Part shown: one piece after another, positions 1 to 8,729 of the stretch
Numbering within the stretch: position 1 is the stretch's first letter
How the letters are laid out: each line of letters opens with the position of its first letter
Assembly (NCBI RefSeq): GCF_029428675.1
Contig: NZ_JAJNEL010000001.1
Span: forward strand, 5,766,001-5,830,000
Source: Streptomyces sp. JH14
GTDB lineage: Bacteria; Actinomycetota; Actinomycetes; Streptomycetales; Streptomycetaceae
Direction: 5' to 3'
DNA: 64,000 nt
Translations under genes and position numbers: made by a program
The notes under the pieces: generated by a model
The model's database searches: none
Told to the model about the DNA's origin: nothing
What the model saw: the letters and a program-made list of their open reading frames with translations, nothing else

Positions 1-905
1 GCCTGCTCACCAAGGTCGGCATCTACTGCATGCTGCGCACGGAGACCCTGCTCTTCCCCGGCAACCGGCTCGGCGACCTGCTGATGGCGGCCGCACTCGC
101 CTCGATGACGATCGGCATCCTGGGAGCCGTCGCCCAGACCGACCTGAAGCGGCTGCTCTCCTTCACCCTCATCAGCCATATCGGTTACATGGTCTTCGGT
201 ATCGGCCTCGCCTCACGGGACGCGTACGGCGGAGCGATCGTCTATGTCGCCCACCACATCACCGTCCAGACGACGCTGTTCCTCGTCGCCGGACTGATCG
301 AGCGCCGTACGGGTACCACCGAGCTCACCCGGATCGGCGGACTGGCCAGGGCCGCCCCGGTGCTTGCCGTCCTCTTCTTCGTTCCCGCCATGAACCTCGC
401 CGGGATCCCCCCGCTGTCCGGCTTCATCGGCAAGCTCGGGCTCATGCGGGCCGGCGTCGCCGACGGCGGCGTCTGGGCCTGGATCCTCGTCGTCGGGTCG
501 GCGGCGGCCAGCCTCCTCACGCTGTACGTGATGGCCAAGGTGTGGAACCTGGCGTTCTGGCGCGCCGCCCCGCCCGGCCAGGCCGCGGACGGCACGCTCC
601 TGGAGTCCGACGACGACAGCGGCGACGACGCCGACGCGGGCCCGGACCGCATCCCCGGCACCGGCGACGAACCGGCCGTCCCCCGGCACCAGCCCGCCGG
701 GCTCGCGGTGGCGGCGACCCTGCACGGCCATGCCGTCACCACCACGACGAGACTGCCGAAGCCGATGACCGCCGCCACCGCGGCAGCCGTCGCCCTCGGA
801 CTCGCCTTCACCGTGCTCGCCGGGCCCCTGACCTCGTACACCGACCGCACGGCCGCCGAACTCCTCGCGCGCTCCCCCTACATCGAGGCGGTGCTCGGCC
901 GGTGA
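1..905 (+). CDS. mnhD: Mrp/Mnh cation/proton antiporter subunit D, C-terminal part
   Basis: The gene enters from the left edge of the window, so only about 300 C-terminal residues are visible. It is a polytopic membrane protein of the NuoM/MrpD family; the visible start (LLTKVGIYCMLR), the DLKRLLSFTLISHIGY stretch and the NLAGIPPLSGFIGK stretch are typical of the proton-translocating antiporter module. In the Mrp complex subunit D carries H+ in exchange for Na+ or other monovalent cations across the cytoplasmic membrane. An unusual acidic, probably cytoplasmic insertion (residues rich in D and E around 610-690) separates two late membrane helices. Its TGA overlaps the GTG of the next subunit, so it is part of a tightly coupled operon with E, F and G. 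Family assignment is firm; the transported ion is inferred. Confidence 0.93.
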   Translation, partial: LLTKVGIYCMLRTETLLFPGNRLGDLLMAAALASMTIGILGAVAQTDLKRLLSFTLISHIGYMVFGIGLASRDAYGGAIVYVAHHITVQTTLFLVAGLIERRTGTTELTRIGGLARAAPVLAVLFFVPAMNLAGIPPLSGFIGKLGLMRAGVADGGVWAWILVVGSAAASLLTLYVMAKVWNLAFWRAAPPGQAADGTLLESDDDSGDDADAGPDRIPGTGDEPAVPRHQPAGLAVAATLHGHAVTTTTRLPKPMTAATAAAVALGLAFTVLAGPLTSYTDRTAAELLARSPYIEAVLGR

Positions 906-1549
906 AACGCTGGATCACGTTCTCCTACCGGAACCCGGACCTGCCGCCCTTCAGCTGCGAGTTCGCCGGCCGCCGGCGGCGCGTCCTCGACCTTCCGCTG
1001 CTTGCCTGGCTCACCGTCATCTGGGTGCTGCTCTGGTCCAGTCTGAGCTGGGCCAACGTCGTGACCGGCATGGTCGTCGCGGTGGCGGTCTGTCTGGCCT
1101 TCCCGCTGCCCCAGGTCGATCTGGGACTCCGGCTGCACCCGTGGGGCATCCTGGTCCTCGCCGGCTATCTGCTCTACGACATGTACACCTCGGGCGTGAA
1201 GGTCACCCGGCAGATCTTCGTCGGCCTCCCGCACCGGGCCGCCGTCATCGCCGTACCGCTGCGCTGCCGCTCCGACCTGATGCTCGCGGCGACCGCCGTC
1301 GCCGTGTCGAACGTGCCCGGCGGAGCGGTCGTCGAGGTACGCCGCGCCACGGCCACCGTCTTCGTCCACGTCCTCGACGCGGACCGGCCCGCCGTGCTCG
1401 ACGCGGCCAGGCAGTCCGTCTGGCGCATGGAGCGCCTGACGGTGCGGGCCTTCGGCACCCGTGACGAGATCGCCCGCGTGGCCGAGCCGCCACCGCCGCT
1501 GCGTCCGCCGACGTTGCCACGGACGGACGAGCCGGGGGCGGGTTCATGA
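902..1549 (+). CDS. mnhE: Mrp/Mnh antiporter subunit E
   Basis: This gene encodes 215 residues. The start is the GTG overlapping the stop of subunit D (GTGA arrangement). The N-terminal segment is basic, then come hydrophobic helices (LLAWLTVIWVLLWSSLSWAN and a further pair), followed by the soluble C-terminal domain usual for MrpE (ATAVAVSNVPGGAVVEVRR, VFVHVLDAD). MrpE is a structural subunit of the hetero-oligomeric cation/proton antiporter and has no antiport activity by itself. It ends in an ATGA overlap with subunit F, indicating translational coupling. Identification relies on the conserved layout and position between D and F. Confidence 0.9.
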   Translation: MKRWITFSYRNPDLPPFSCEFAGRRRRVLDLPLLAWLTVIWVLLWSSLSWANVVTGMVVAVAVCLAFPLPQVDLGLRLHPWGILVLAGYLLYDMYTSGVKVTRQIFVGLPHRAAVIAVPLRCRSDLMLAATAVAVSNVPGGAVVEVRRATATVFVHVLDADRPAVLDAARQSVWRMERLTVRAFGTRDEIARVAEPPPPLRPPTLPRTDEPGAGS

Positions 1550-1863
1550 GTGCGCCGGAGACCGTCGACCAGATCCTGCTGACCGCCGCCGTCGTGGTGA
1601 TCGTCATCGCGGGAGCGGCTCTGCTCACCCGGGTCTGGCGCGGCCCCTCGATGCTGGACCGGGCGATCTCGCTGGACGTGTGCGCCGCCCTCATCATCGC
1701 GGGCCTCGGCGCCAAGTCCGCGATGGCGCGGGACGCGTTCTACTTCCCGATCATGCTGGTGCTGGCGTTTCTCGGGTTCACCGGCTCGGTGGGCATCGCC
1801 CGGTTCATCGCCGCACGCGACCGGCCGAACACCAAGCGGCAGAAGGAGCAGGGAACGAAGTGA
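1546..1863 (+). CDS. mnhF: Mrp/Mnh antiporter subunit F
   Basis: A 105-residue membrane protein with three predicted helices. The motif RGPSMLDRAISLDV between helices 1 and 2 is the signature of MrpF. It starts at an ATG overlapping the subunit E stop and its own stop overlaps the GTG of subunit G. It is a small structural subunit of the antiporter complex. The short basic tail (residues about 90-105) is cytoplasmic by the positive-inside rule. Confidence 0.92.
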   Translation: MSAPETVDQILLTAAVVVIVIAGAALLTRVWRGPSMLDRAISLDVCAALIIAGLGAKSAMARDAFYFPIMLVLAFLGFTGSVGIARFIAARDRPNTKRQKEQGTK

Positions 1864-2213
1864 AGATCTGGCTGCAGATCGCCGACACGGCCGGTGCGGT
1901 CCTCGTTTTCCTCGGTGCGGCCATCTGCCTGCTCGGGGTGGTCGGCATGCTCCGGCTGCCGGACGTCCTGTCGCGCAGTCACGCGGCGACGAAACCGCAG
2001 AGCCTCGGCCTGCTGCTGGTGCTCGGCGGAGTCGCCCTGCGGCTGCGCAGCGGCATGGACCTGGCCACGCTCGCGCTGATCGGGTTCTTCCAGCTGATGA
2101 CCGGACCGGTCGCCGCGCACCTGGTGGCGCGCTCGGCATACCGGACCGGCCAGATCGACCACAGCGAGCTGCTCTTCGACGAACTGGACGTGCAGCTGAC
2201 CGAAGAGAGTTGA
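1860..2213 (+). CDS. mnhG: Mrp/Mnh antiporter subunit G
   Basis: This is a 117-residue membrane protein starting at GTG 1860, which overlaps the stop of subunit F. The motif LLGVVGMLRLPDVLSRSHAA is the MrpG hallmark, followed by KPQSLG and two more helices. It closes the D-E-F-G series, the usual end of an mrp operon, and is followed by about 600 bp without a convincing intact gene. The acidic tail (SELLFDELDVQLTEES) is unremarkable for the family. Confidence 0.92.
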   Translation: MKIWLQIADTAGAVLVFLGAAICLLGVVGMLRLPDVLSRSHAATKPQSLGLLLVLGGVALRLRSGMDLATLALIGFFQLMTGPVAAHLVARSAYRTGQIDHSELLFDELDVQLTEES

Positions 2214-2262
2214 AAAGGCGTCAAATATATGAACGTGAAGGGATACCGAAGACGGTTCCCGT

Positions 2263-2525
2263 TCATGCCCCGGCTCTGCGGGCCGTATACCGTCCGGGCC
2301 TGGATGCGCGTGACCACCCATCCGGCTCGGCCAAGAGCCCGCCGATGAAGTCCAGTTGCTGCGCGCACGTTTCCCCGGCGACGTCCGAGAGGCCCCCGCG
2401 AAGTCTTCGACGGACTCGGCCGCAACGGCCCGCGCCCACTCTGCCCAATCGTCTTCTCCACCCAGCTCGTCGAACAGCTGCTTTTGCTCCCCCTGGGTGA
2501 ACTGGAATGGCCGGACGTGGAGCAA
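2263..2525 (-). pseudogene. possible decayed gene with a G-run frameshift
   Basis: Between the antiporter operon and the next gene there are two adjacent minus-strand reading frames that join sensibly if one base is added in the G5 run near 2395-2400. The upstream frame reads QLFDELGGEDDWAEWARAV and the downstream frame SDVAGETCAQQLDFIGGLL, both protein-like in composition. The joined product would be under 100 residues, with a TTG near 2525 as the only start. I do not recognise the family. The rest of 2214-2768 shows nothing else I can support. It could also be non-coding, so confidence is low. Confidence 0.25.
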
Positions 2526-2768
2526 TTGTTCCTCCGCGCTCCGAGATTCCCAAGCGGATGGCTATGCACCTTGCGTTCGCTTCGGAACCGCCGCCGGACA
2601 CTCCCTATTTTATGACCTGCGCACCAACTATGAGATGCACGGCCCCGATACGTCCATTTTAGGAATCGGTGCAGGTGGGTGAGGTATACAACTCCGTTGG
2701 TCTGCCTAGCTGTTGGCGTAAGCTGCGCGTGTCCTTCTGACGCCCGAAGCGACAAAAGGACAACAAGG

Positions 2769-2822
2769 ATGAACACCGCCATACGTGCTGCGCTTGATGC
2801 GGCACGGATAAGAAATATTTGA
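2769..2822 (+). CDS. possible 17-residue leader peptide
   Basis: ATG 2769 is preceded at a good distance by AAGGA and reads MNTAIRAALDAARIRNI before a TGA at 2820-2822. That stop lies about 10 bases upstream of the preferred start of the DUF2690-type gene, overlapping its ribosome-binding site. This arrangement fits a short translated leader that couples or modulates downstream translation. It has no recognisable attenuation codon run. It may simply be a chance ORF. Confidence 0.3.
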   Translation: MNTAIRAALDAARIRNI

Positions 2823-2832
2823 GGTGATGTGT

Positions 2833-3381
2833 GTGCACGGCATACGTAGATGGGGGCCGGCGGCGGCTGCACTGACGCTGTTGGCCGGCTTTTTTCAGGG
2901 AATTGAGGCGTCGCCGGCATCCGCGGCCGATTGCTGGCGAGCCGCCTGTTCGGGCAAGGACCCCATTCAGACGGGGTGTGACGACGACGCCGAGATCCTT
3001 CAGCAGGTGACCGAGCCGGATGAATCGGTCGCGGTGCGGCTGATGTGGTCGCCGTACTGCCAGGCGGTATGGGCGAAGGTCTCACGCGATCTCGACACGT
3101 CGCCCGACTACGTCTACCTGACGCTGTGGACGACGCGTGATCCCGACGGCGGCATCGAGCAGTACGACACGGCCGGCCTTCTCGCCGACGGCGTGGCAGG
3201 TGCCTACACCAAGATGCAGAACTGGAAGACCACGACCGCGAAGGCGTGCTGGAACGACGTCCATGCCCAGTACGATCCCGCGCCGCTGAAATACATCATC
3301 GACGACCCCAACAAGACCACGGACACGCCGGTCGACGCGAGCCTCCCGCTCGTGCACGGCCTGTGCACGGACTGGCTGTGA
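2833..3381 (+). CDS. secreted DUF2690-type protein
   Basis: This 182-residue protein begins with a basic start and a hydrophobic signal segment (about residues 5-32, ending ...SPASAA), followed by the pattern CxxAACSGKDPIQTGC and later VRLMWSPYCQAVWAKV, which matches DUF2690 domains found in actinobacterial secreted proteins. Four or more cysteines suggest disulfides outside the cell. Three starts are possible (GTG 2824, ATG 2827, GTG 2833); 2833 is favoured because GAGGTGAT sits at normal spacing before it. Its TGA overlaps GTG 3378, just ahead of the next gene, whose better start is ATG 3390. It is the first of three tightly linked genes, so a shared envelope or extracellular role is likely. 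Biochemical function is unknown. Confidence 0.75.
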   Translation: MHGIRRWGPAAAALTLLAGFFQGIEASPASAADCWRAACSGKDPIQTGCDDDAEILQQVTEPDESVAVRLMWSPYCQAVWAKVSRDLDTSPDYVYLTLWTTRDPDGGIEQYDTAGLLADGVAGAYTKMQNWKTTTAKACWNDVHAQYDPAPLKYIIDDPNKTTDTPVDASLPLVHGLCTDWL

Positions 3382-3389
3382 GGAAGACC

Positions 3390-6386
3390 ATGCGCAAGAG
3401 ACGTCTCAGAAGCTACTTCACCATGAACCCGCTCATAGCCATGAGTGTGGTGGCGGCATCCGCCGCCCTGGTCCCGGTGGCTTCCACGGAAACCACGGTG
3501 GCCCCTGCCGCCTCGGCCGCCACGACGCCCCGCCTGTTCTCCACCCCCGGCGAGGACCTGGGATCGGGCTACGCCTCTTCACCGGACACGATCGTGCAGG
3601 CCACCGGCGACTCCGAGGGACTGCACATCCTCGCGGCGAAGGAGAGCGACGGGTTCTCCTTCTACGAGATCGCCCGCCTCGACCGCAAGGAGCTGTCCGA
3701 CGCCGGCCCGTGGACGGGCTACGTCTGCACCACGGGATCAGGGAACTACGCGGCGGCGGTCTACGCCCCGTCGGCATGGTCCAACGAGCCCGGCGCGTAC
3801 GCGAACGGCGCGTTCGCCGCAGTGATCCGCCTCTCGGACGGCAAGGTCACCGAGGTTCCCGACCGGGTGCAACTGGCGTACTTCACACCGGGATGCGGAA
3901 CGGGCGACGAGGTGGCCTTAACCTCCAGTTCGGCCACCGACAGGTCCATCGGCTCGACGACGGTGATATCCGTCGACGCGGCTGCGGGGTCGGTGTCCTC
4001 CCGCCGCACGGTCAACGGATATCTGACGCACGTCACGCCCACCGGGACGGGCACCGTCGGCGTGCTCGGCGGCAACCTCGTCGACCTGAAGGGCGACGGC
4101 AAGAAGCTGTCCGCCCGCAAGGTCGCCGCGCTGCCCGGCCCGATGTTCGCACTGACCGCCTCGAAGAACGGCACCGTGGACGTCGGCACGGTCGACGGCG
4201 AGAAGAGCGTCATCTCCCGTTTCAACGGCAAGGACTTCACCGAGCTGGGCCGCGCCCCGAAGGGGAAGGTCAAACTCCTCGCCACGGCCGACGGCGCCGC
4301 GGTCGTCGGCGACGTGAAGGGGATCGACACCAGCAAGGCACCGGGGCTTTCCAAGCATGCAGTGGACGGCCGCGTGGCCGGGATCTCCCGCCACGGCCAC
4401 CTGGTGACCAATTCGGTGTTCTCCGAGCAGATGAAGGGCATCGTCAACAACCACGTCGGCTCACCCTCGAACGAGGGTGCCGGAACACTGACGATCAAGG
4501 CGACCGCGCTCAAGACCGGTGCGAAGGCCACCACGCTCGTGGACGCCGACCGCAAGCGGCCGAAGCAGGATTCCTCGCTGCCGATGGACCCGGCCGCGTT
4601 CACCGTGACCGGAGAAGATGACGAGGACCCTCGCACCTGCGGTGAGGGCGGGCCGGAATCGCAGTGCCTGTCCGGATCCGGTGCGGCCGTCTGGGGCAAG
4701 GTCGGTGCGATGGAGAGCCCCTGCATCGTCAAGCGCAACGATCCCAAGCGCCAGGCGCTCCAGGCCAGCGCGAACATGGTCGAGTGGGCGGTCGACCAGG
4801 CTGTCCACGGCACCCTGACGGTCTCCCGCCCGCAGAACTGGCACGACACCGGCCTTGCCGCCTACACCCCGCAGGGTCTGTTCCCCAAGCCGCCACTGAC
4901 CGGCGGAGGTGATATCCCCGCACAGGTCATGCTGGGCATCCTCGCCCAGGAGTCCAACTTCAAGCAGGCATCCTGGCACTCCGTGAACGGCGACTCGGGG
5001 AACGTCACCAAGTCCGACTGGTACGGCAACAAGAACGGCATTCACGACTACCCCGACGCGGCCAAGGCCGACTGCGGCTACGGCATCGCCCAGGTGACGA
5101 CCGGCATGTCCGAGAAGCACAACCCGCCGCTCGACACCCTGCGCGCCGGCGCCGTCACCACTGACTATGCGGCGAACATCGCCGCCGGTCTGGGTATCCT
5201 TGCCGAGAAGTGGAACCAGCTCAAGGCGCTGGGCATGGGTGTCAACAACGGCAGCCCGGCCTACATCGAGAACTGGTACACGGCGCTGTGGGGCTACAAC
5301 TCCGGCGTCTACACGTCCGGTGCCGTCGGCCTGGGCTTCTTCAACAACCCGGTCAACCCGAGTTATCCGGCGGACCGCCAGCCCTTCCTGCGCTACAGCT
5401 ATGACGACGCCTCCCGCCCCGGCGAGTGGAACTATCCGGAAAAGATCTTCGGCTGGGCGGAAACGCCGCAGATGACCTGGGACGGAGAAGAGTCGTACTC
5501 CGAGGCGGACATGCCGTTGGGCGTCATCAAGGTCGCCCCTCGCACCCTGTTCTGCGACCCGTCACTCAACGCGTGCGACCCGAACGCGGCCGACCCGTGC
5601 CCGAGCTGGGACGAGGCGTGCTACTGGGACGGCACCGTCGACTGGATGGGCCCCCAGAGCACCGGCAACTCCAGCACCGAGCAGCTCAGCTACTCGCTCG
5701 GCTCGGGAGAACCCGAACTCAAGAGCAAGTACGAACACGGCCCGTGCATCGACCACCCGAGCGTCTACACCAACGCGATCATCGTCGATGACCTCGGAGA
5801 GCACGAGGACACCTACGACTGCGGGGACTTCGAGGCGGCCGACGACGGCAAGTTCACCCTCCAGACCGGTGACAACATCACCACGCTGAGGGACGACGGT
5901 ACCTTCCGCGCGACCCCCTACATCGCCCCCATCGACCTTCACCAGCTCGGCGCCGGGTACGACCACCACGTCTACTTCACGCACAGCTACGGATACAGCG
6001 AGACCTTCCACCAGGTCACCGGCCGGTGGCAGGTCAACCAGGACAAGCTCCCGTCCGGCGACCAGCCCGGCCAGCGTTACAAGGTCTATGTCCACCTGCC
6101 CAGCCACGGCGCGGAGGCGGTCGTCCGGTACGACTTCATCCCGGGTGACAACACGAGTGGCGCCGAACCCGACTACTGCAATGTGAACCAGGGAACCCGC
6201 AGCGCCGGCGGGGACACCTGGTTCGAGATGGGCACCTTCAGCTTCTGGAAGGGTGGCCGGATCGAAATGGACAACATCCAAAGGGGTGGCACCGGAGACG
6301 ACAACGTGGTGTTCGACGCGATCGCCTTCGTTCCGTTCAACTACGCCGATCCCGGCGCGTGCCACCTCGTCGACGGTGGCTTGTGA
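3390..6386 (+). CDS. large secreted protein with lytic-transglycosylase-like and golvesin-like domains
   Basis: The gene encodes 998 residues. The start is ATG 3390, with GAGGAAG upstream. A signal peptide (about residues 1-45) precedes a region around 50-430 that looks repetitive and beta-rich (WD/propeller-like by eye). Residues about 505-640 resemble a transglycosylase/lysozyme-like fold: PAQVMLGILAQESNF with candidate catalytic E521, then DCGYGIAQVTTGMS and LWGYNSGVY. Residues about 820-985 (YDHHVYFTHSYGYSETF ... GRWQVNQDKL ... NVVFDAIAFVPF) resemble the golvesin/xanthan-lyase carbohydrate-binding C-terminal domain. A likely role is peptidoglycan or glycan processing outside the cell. A TTA codon occurs at residue 177 (3918-3920), so translation probably depends on the bldA tRNA. 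Its TGA overlaps the start of the following gene. Confidence 0.78.
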   Translation: MRKRRLRSYFTMNPLIAMSVVAASAALVPVASTETTVAPAASAATTPRLFSTPGEDLGSGYASSPDTIVQATGDSEGLHILAAKESDGFSFYEIARLDRKELSDAGPWTGYVCTTGSGNYAAAVYAPSAWSNEPGAYANGAFAAVIRLSDGKVTEVPDRVQLAYFTPGCGTGDEVALTSSSATDRSIGSTTVISVDAAAGSVSSRRTVNGYLTHVTPTGTGTVGVLGGNLVDLKGDGKKLSARKVAALPGPMFALTASKNGTVDVGTVDGEKSVISRFNGKDFTELGRAPKGKVKLLATADGAAVVGDVKGIDTSKAPGLSKHAVDGRVAGISRHGHLVTNSVFSEQMKGIVNNHVGSPSNEGAGTLTIKATALKTGAKATTLVDADRKRPKQDSSLPMDPAAFTVTGEDDEDPRTCGEGGPESQCLSGSGAAVWGKVGAMESPCIVKRNDPKRQALQASANMVEWAVDQAVHGTLTVSRPQNWHDTGLAAYTPQGLFPKPPLTGGGDIPAQVMLGILAQESNFKQASWHSVNGDSGNVTKSDWYGNKNGIHDYPDAAKADCGYGIAQVTTGMSEKHNPPLDTLRAGAVTTDYAANIAAGLGILAEKWNQLKALGMGVNNGSPAYIENWYTALWGYNSGVYTSGAVGLGFFNNPVNPSYPADRQPFLRYSYDDASRPGEWNYPEKIFGWAETPQMTWDGEESYSEADMPLGVIKVAPRTLFCDPSLNACDPNAADPCPSWDEACYWDGTVDWMGPQSTGNSSTEQLSYSLGSGEPELKSKYEHGPCIDHPSVYTNAIIVDDLGEHEDTYDCGDFEAADDGKFTLQTGDNITTLRDDGTFRATPYIAPIDLHQLGAGYDHHVYFTHSYGYSETFHQVTGRWQVNQDKLPSGDQPGQRYKVYVHLPSHGAEAVVRYDFIPGDNTSGAEPDYCNVNQGTRSAGGDTWFEMGTFSFWKGGRIEMDNIQRGGTGDDNVVFDAIAFVPFNYADPGACHLVDGGL

Positions 6387-7075
6387 TCCGCGCCGCCTTC
6401 CGCGTTCCCGCCGTGCTGATGACTGTCGTCATCGGCACGGCGGGAGCCGCCTCCTGCAGCCAGAACAGCCCCGGACCAGCAGCGTCCGACCGCCCGAAGA
6501 CGGCAGCGCCTCATCCTGAGCCGTCCAGGCCACGGACCGCGCCGCGTGCCGCCGATCTGCCGAAGCATGCGGTGACCGGCGACAAGCGGCCCAGCCTCGG
6601 CGCGGCGGACACCATGGCCACCGGATACACGGGGAAGGACTTCCTCACGGGGCTGTCGAAAGACTGGAAGCTGAAACTGGACAAGCCCGTTGAGCAGGAG
6701 ATGCCCGACGGGAAAAAGAGAACGTATGTCCACGGGCGCGTCGGGAACGGGCTGACGGTCTCGGCCGGATACGCCGATCGCCAGAACATGTCGTCTCTCC
6801 TGTGCGGAACCAGCACGGACCGCTCGGATGGTTTCGACTTCCTCGTTTCCTGCACGGGACTCGACGTGGCGGGAATCGACCACGACAAGGCATCTTCGTG
6901 GCTCGAGCAGGCGAAGAAGGAGACCGATTCTCTGTATGAGAAGAAGGTCGCCGAGACGGGAAACAAGAAGGAGTACGTCGTCAGCGGGGTATTCACCTCG
7001 GGACCGGTGACGATGGTTCTGCACCGGGCGTATGAAAAGTACTCGCTGAGGATCCTCGGAGGCGCGGTGGCGTAG
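6383..7075 (+). CDS. hypothetical secreted or lipoprotein, third gene of the trio
   Basis: This is a 230-residue protein from GTG 6383, overlapping the stop of the preceding gene (GTGA). The N-terminus has a hydrophobic stretch ending GAASC (Cys25), a marginal lipobox, then a Pro/Ser/Ala-rich linker, so it is probably membrane-anchored on the outside. The folded part (about residues 75-230) contains GKDFLTGLSKDWKLKLDK and a late FTSGPVTMVLHRAYEKYSLR segment, but I do not recognise the family. Overlap with the transglycosylase-like gene suggests a partner in the same envelope process. It is followed by a strong hairpin terminator at 7099-7130. Confidence 0.7.
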   Translation: MIRAAFRVPAVLMTVVIGTAGAASCSQNSPGPAASDRPKTAAPHPEPSRPRTAPRAADLPKHAVTGDKRPSLGAADTMATGYTGKDFLTGLSKDWKLKLDKPVEQEMPDGKKRTYVHGRVGNGLTVSAGYADRQNMSSLLCGTSTDRSDGFDFLVSCTGLDVAGIDHDKASSWLEQAKKETDSLYEKKVAETGNKKEYVVSGVFTSGPVTMVLHRAYEKYSLRILGGAVA

Positions 7076-7098
7076 AGCAGGTATCCGGCTTACGGAGC

Positions 7099-7130
7099 GA
7101 AGGTCTCTGCTGTCGCCGGCAGGGACCTTC
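7099..7130. terminator. hairpin terminator between convergent genes
   Basis: GAAGGTCTCTGC and GCAGGGACCTTC pair over 12 positions (one G-T) around an 8-base loop. It lies between the trio ending at 7075 and the convergent small lipoprotein gene ending at 7194, so it can serve both strands. Confidence 0.7.
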
Positions 7131-7193
7131 GCTCGGCCGGCGTGTGGTCCGCCCTGGTGCGCCTTGACGGGCAATCCGCTCCACGGGACAGCC

Positions 7194-7517
7194 CTAGCAG
7201 ATGAGTTCGGCCGTCTTGTTCTTGTACTCCTGCATTTCGTCTGCCGTGTAGCCCGCGTCCTTCAGGCTCTGCATCAGTGCCGCCGTGTCGCCGCACAGGC
7301 GGGTACGCTGCTGATCGAGGTAGGACTTGACACCTTCAGCGGGCAGTTGTTCCCACGTTCGCTTGGTGTCTTCGCTCTTCTCGTGCGCGTAGGAAAATTC
7401 GACCCATTCCTTTTCCCGGTCCGTCAGTCGGGACGTGTTGACGGACGTGCTGCTTCCCCCGCATGCGGCGGCCATGAGAGTGCATGCCACCACGAGACAT
7501 ATGCGCGCTTTCTTCAC
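7194..7517 (-). CDS. small secreted lipoprotein, unknown function
   Basis: This encodes 107 residues from GTG 7517, which has AGAAGAGAG upstream at normal spacing. The N-terminus (VKKARICLVVACTLMAAAC) is a clean lipoprotein signal with lipobox MAAAC and Cys19. The mature part is small, charged and mostly helical (REKEWVEFSYAHEKSED, ALMQSLKDAGYTADEMQEY), with one more Cys pair candidate. It resembles the many short Streptomyces lipoproteins with no assigned role. It converges with the preceding operon and shares its terminator region. Confidence 0.72.
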   Translation of the reverse strand: MKKARICLVVACTLMAAACGGSSTSVNTSRLTDREKEWVEFSYAHEKSEDTKRTWEQLPAEGVKSYLDQQRTRLCGDTAALMQSLKDAGYTADEMQEYKNKTAELIC

Positions 7518-7931
7518 AACGCTCTCTTCTGAGTCGATCGCCAGAGGCGCATGGTACTGCATGTACGCGCCAATAACGTGAACAGAAACATCGTGATTCG
7601 CGGCTGTGTTCACCCAGGCCGCGCGCCCTTCCGGTGCTGACCTCGGTTCGGCGGGAACGTCTCCCGGCCGCTCCGAACCCGGCGCCCGGGCTTGAGCCTC
7701 CCCTTCCACCACAACCGGCGGTACTCGACCCGCCGAGGTGCCCGGCCGCGCGGAGAGGCCAGAGCACCCACAGGCACGACGCCGGGCGTACCGCCACCAC
7801 CAGCGTCCTCGCAGCAGTGCGCAGCATGTCACCCGAGCGGTGGGAGGCGAGGACGACGTCCGCAATGGCCAACCGGCGGCGACTGTGAAAAACGCTGTCC
7901 GATCATCGGAGCACGGTGATAGACATCCGGC
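7518..7931. other. intergenic region, no gene recognised
   Basis: This 414-bp stretch holds the divergent upstream regions of the small lipoprotein gene (left) and the mycothiol-dependent enzyme family gene (right). Several open frames exist on both strands but none has a believable start, ribosome-binding site or family resemblance. Confidence 0.5.
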
Positions 7932-8729
7932 GTGGAAAAGAATCTTGAGTTCCCTGACCTGCTGCGACTGATCGATGAACGGTCGACCGCCTTCCGCACC
8001 GCAGTCGCCGCCGCGCCCAGTCTCGACGCACAGGTGCCGCCCTGCCCCGGGTGGACGCTGTTCGATCTGGTGAAGCACCTGGGTGGGGGAGACCGTTACT
8101 GGGCCGCCATCGTCGGCGCGGGGCCTGCCGACGCTCCCCCGGCCGAGGCCACCGCTGCGCGCGCCGCTCTGGACGTGCCGCGGGAGCGTGAGGCCCTGCT
8201 GGCCTGGCTGGCCGCGTCGACGCAGCTTCTGCTGAGCGCCCTGCGCGAGGCAGGAGCGGACGCCGGCTGCTGGGCGTGGTGGAGTGCCCTGCAGACGCCG
8301 CGGACCTCTGGCGGAGTCGCCCGGCACCGGGTCCATGAGAGCGCGGTGCACACCTACGACGCCCAGCTCGCCGCGGGCGCCCCGCAGCCGCTGCCGGCCG
8401 AGGTCGCCCTCGACGGTGTCGAGGAGTTCCTGTTCACCTGCGTCGCGACGCCCAGCGCCTGGCCGCACAAGCCCACGGCCTTCGACTTCCACACCGCCGA
8501 GGGCCGCTCCTGGCGCCTCACGGTCGACGGCGACGGCGCACGCTCCACCCGCATCCCCGCGCCCACTGCCGCAACCGGCGAGGACTCGGACGCAGCCGGC
8601 GCCTCCATCCATGGCACGGCCAGTGAGTTGGTCCTCTACTTGTACGACCGTATCCCGGCCGACTCCTTGCACGTTGACGGAGACGCAGGGCTGCTCGACC
8701 TGCTCCGCGCCTGGGAGCCGGAGGAGTAG
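7932..8729 (+). CDS. maleylpyruvate isomerase/DinB-like mycothiol-dependent family protein
   Basis: A 265-residue cytoplasmic protein starting at GTG 7932. The N-terminal half has the DinB-like four-helix signature used by mycothiol-dependent enzymes: VPPCPGWTLFDLVKHLGGGDRYW near residues 35-57, and ARHRVHESAVHTYDAQLA near 135-150, where the His residues are candidate metal ligands. The C-terminal part (residues about 165-260) is the small mixed domain common in this family (SAWPHKPTAFDFHT, GTASELVLYLYDRIPAD). Members act with mycothiol in isomerisation, detoxification or thiol transfer; the substrate here cannot be named. It stands alone between two non-coding stretches. Confidence 0.8.
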   Translation: MEKNLEFPDLLRLIDERSTAFRTAVAAAPSLDAQVPPCPGWTLFDLVKHLGGGDRYWAAIVGAGPADAPPAEATAARAALDVPREREALLAWLAASTQLLLSALREAGADAGCWAWWSALQTPRTSGGVARHRVHESAVHTYDAQLAAGAPQPLPAEVALDGVEEFLFTCVATPSAWPHKPTAFDFHTAEGRSWRLTVDGDGARSTRIPAPTAATGEDSDAAGASIHGTASELVLYLYDRIPADSLHVDGDAGLLDLLRAWEPEE

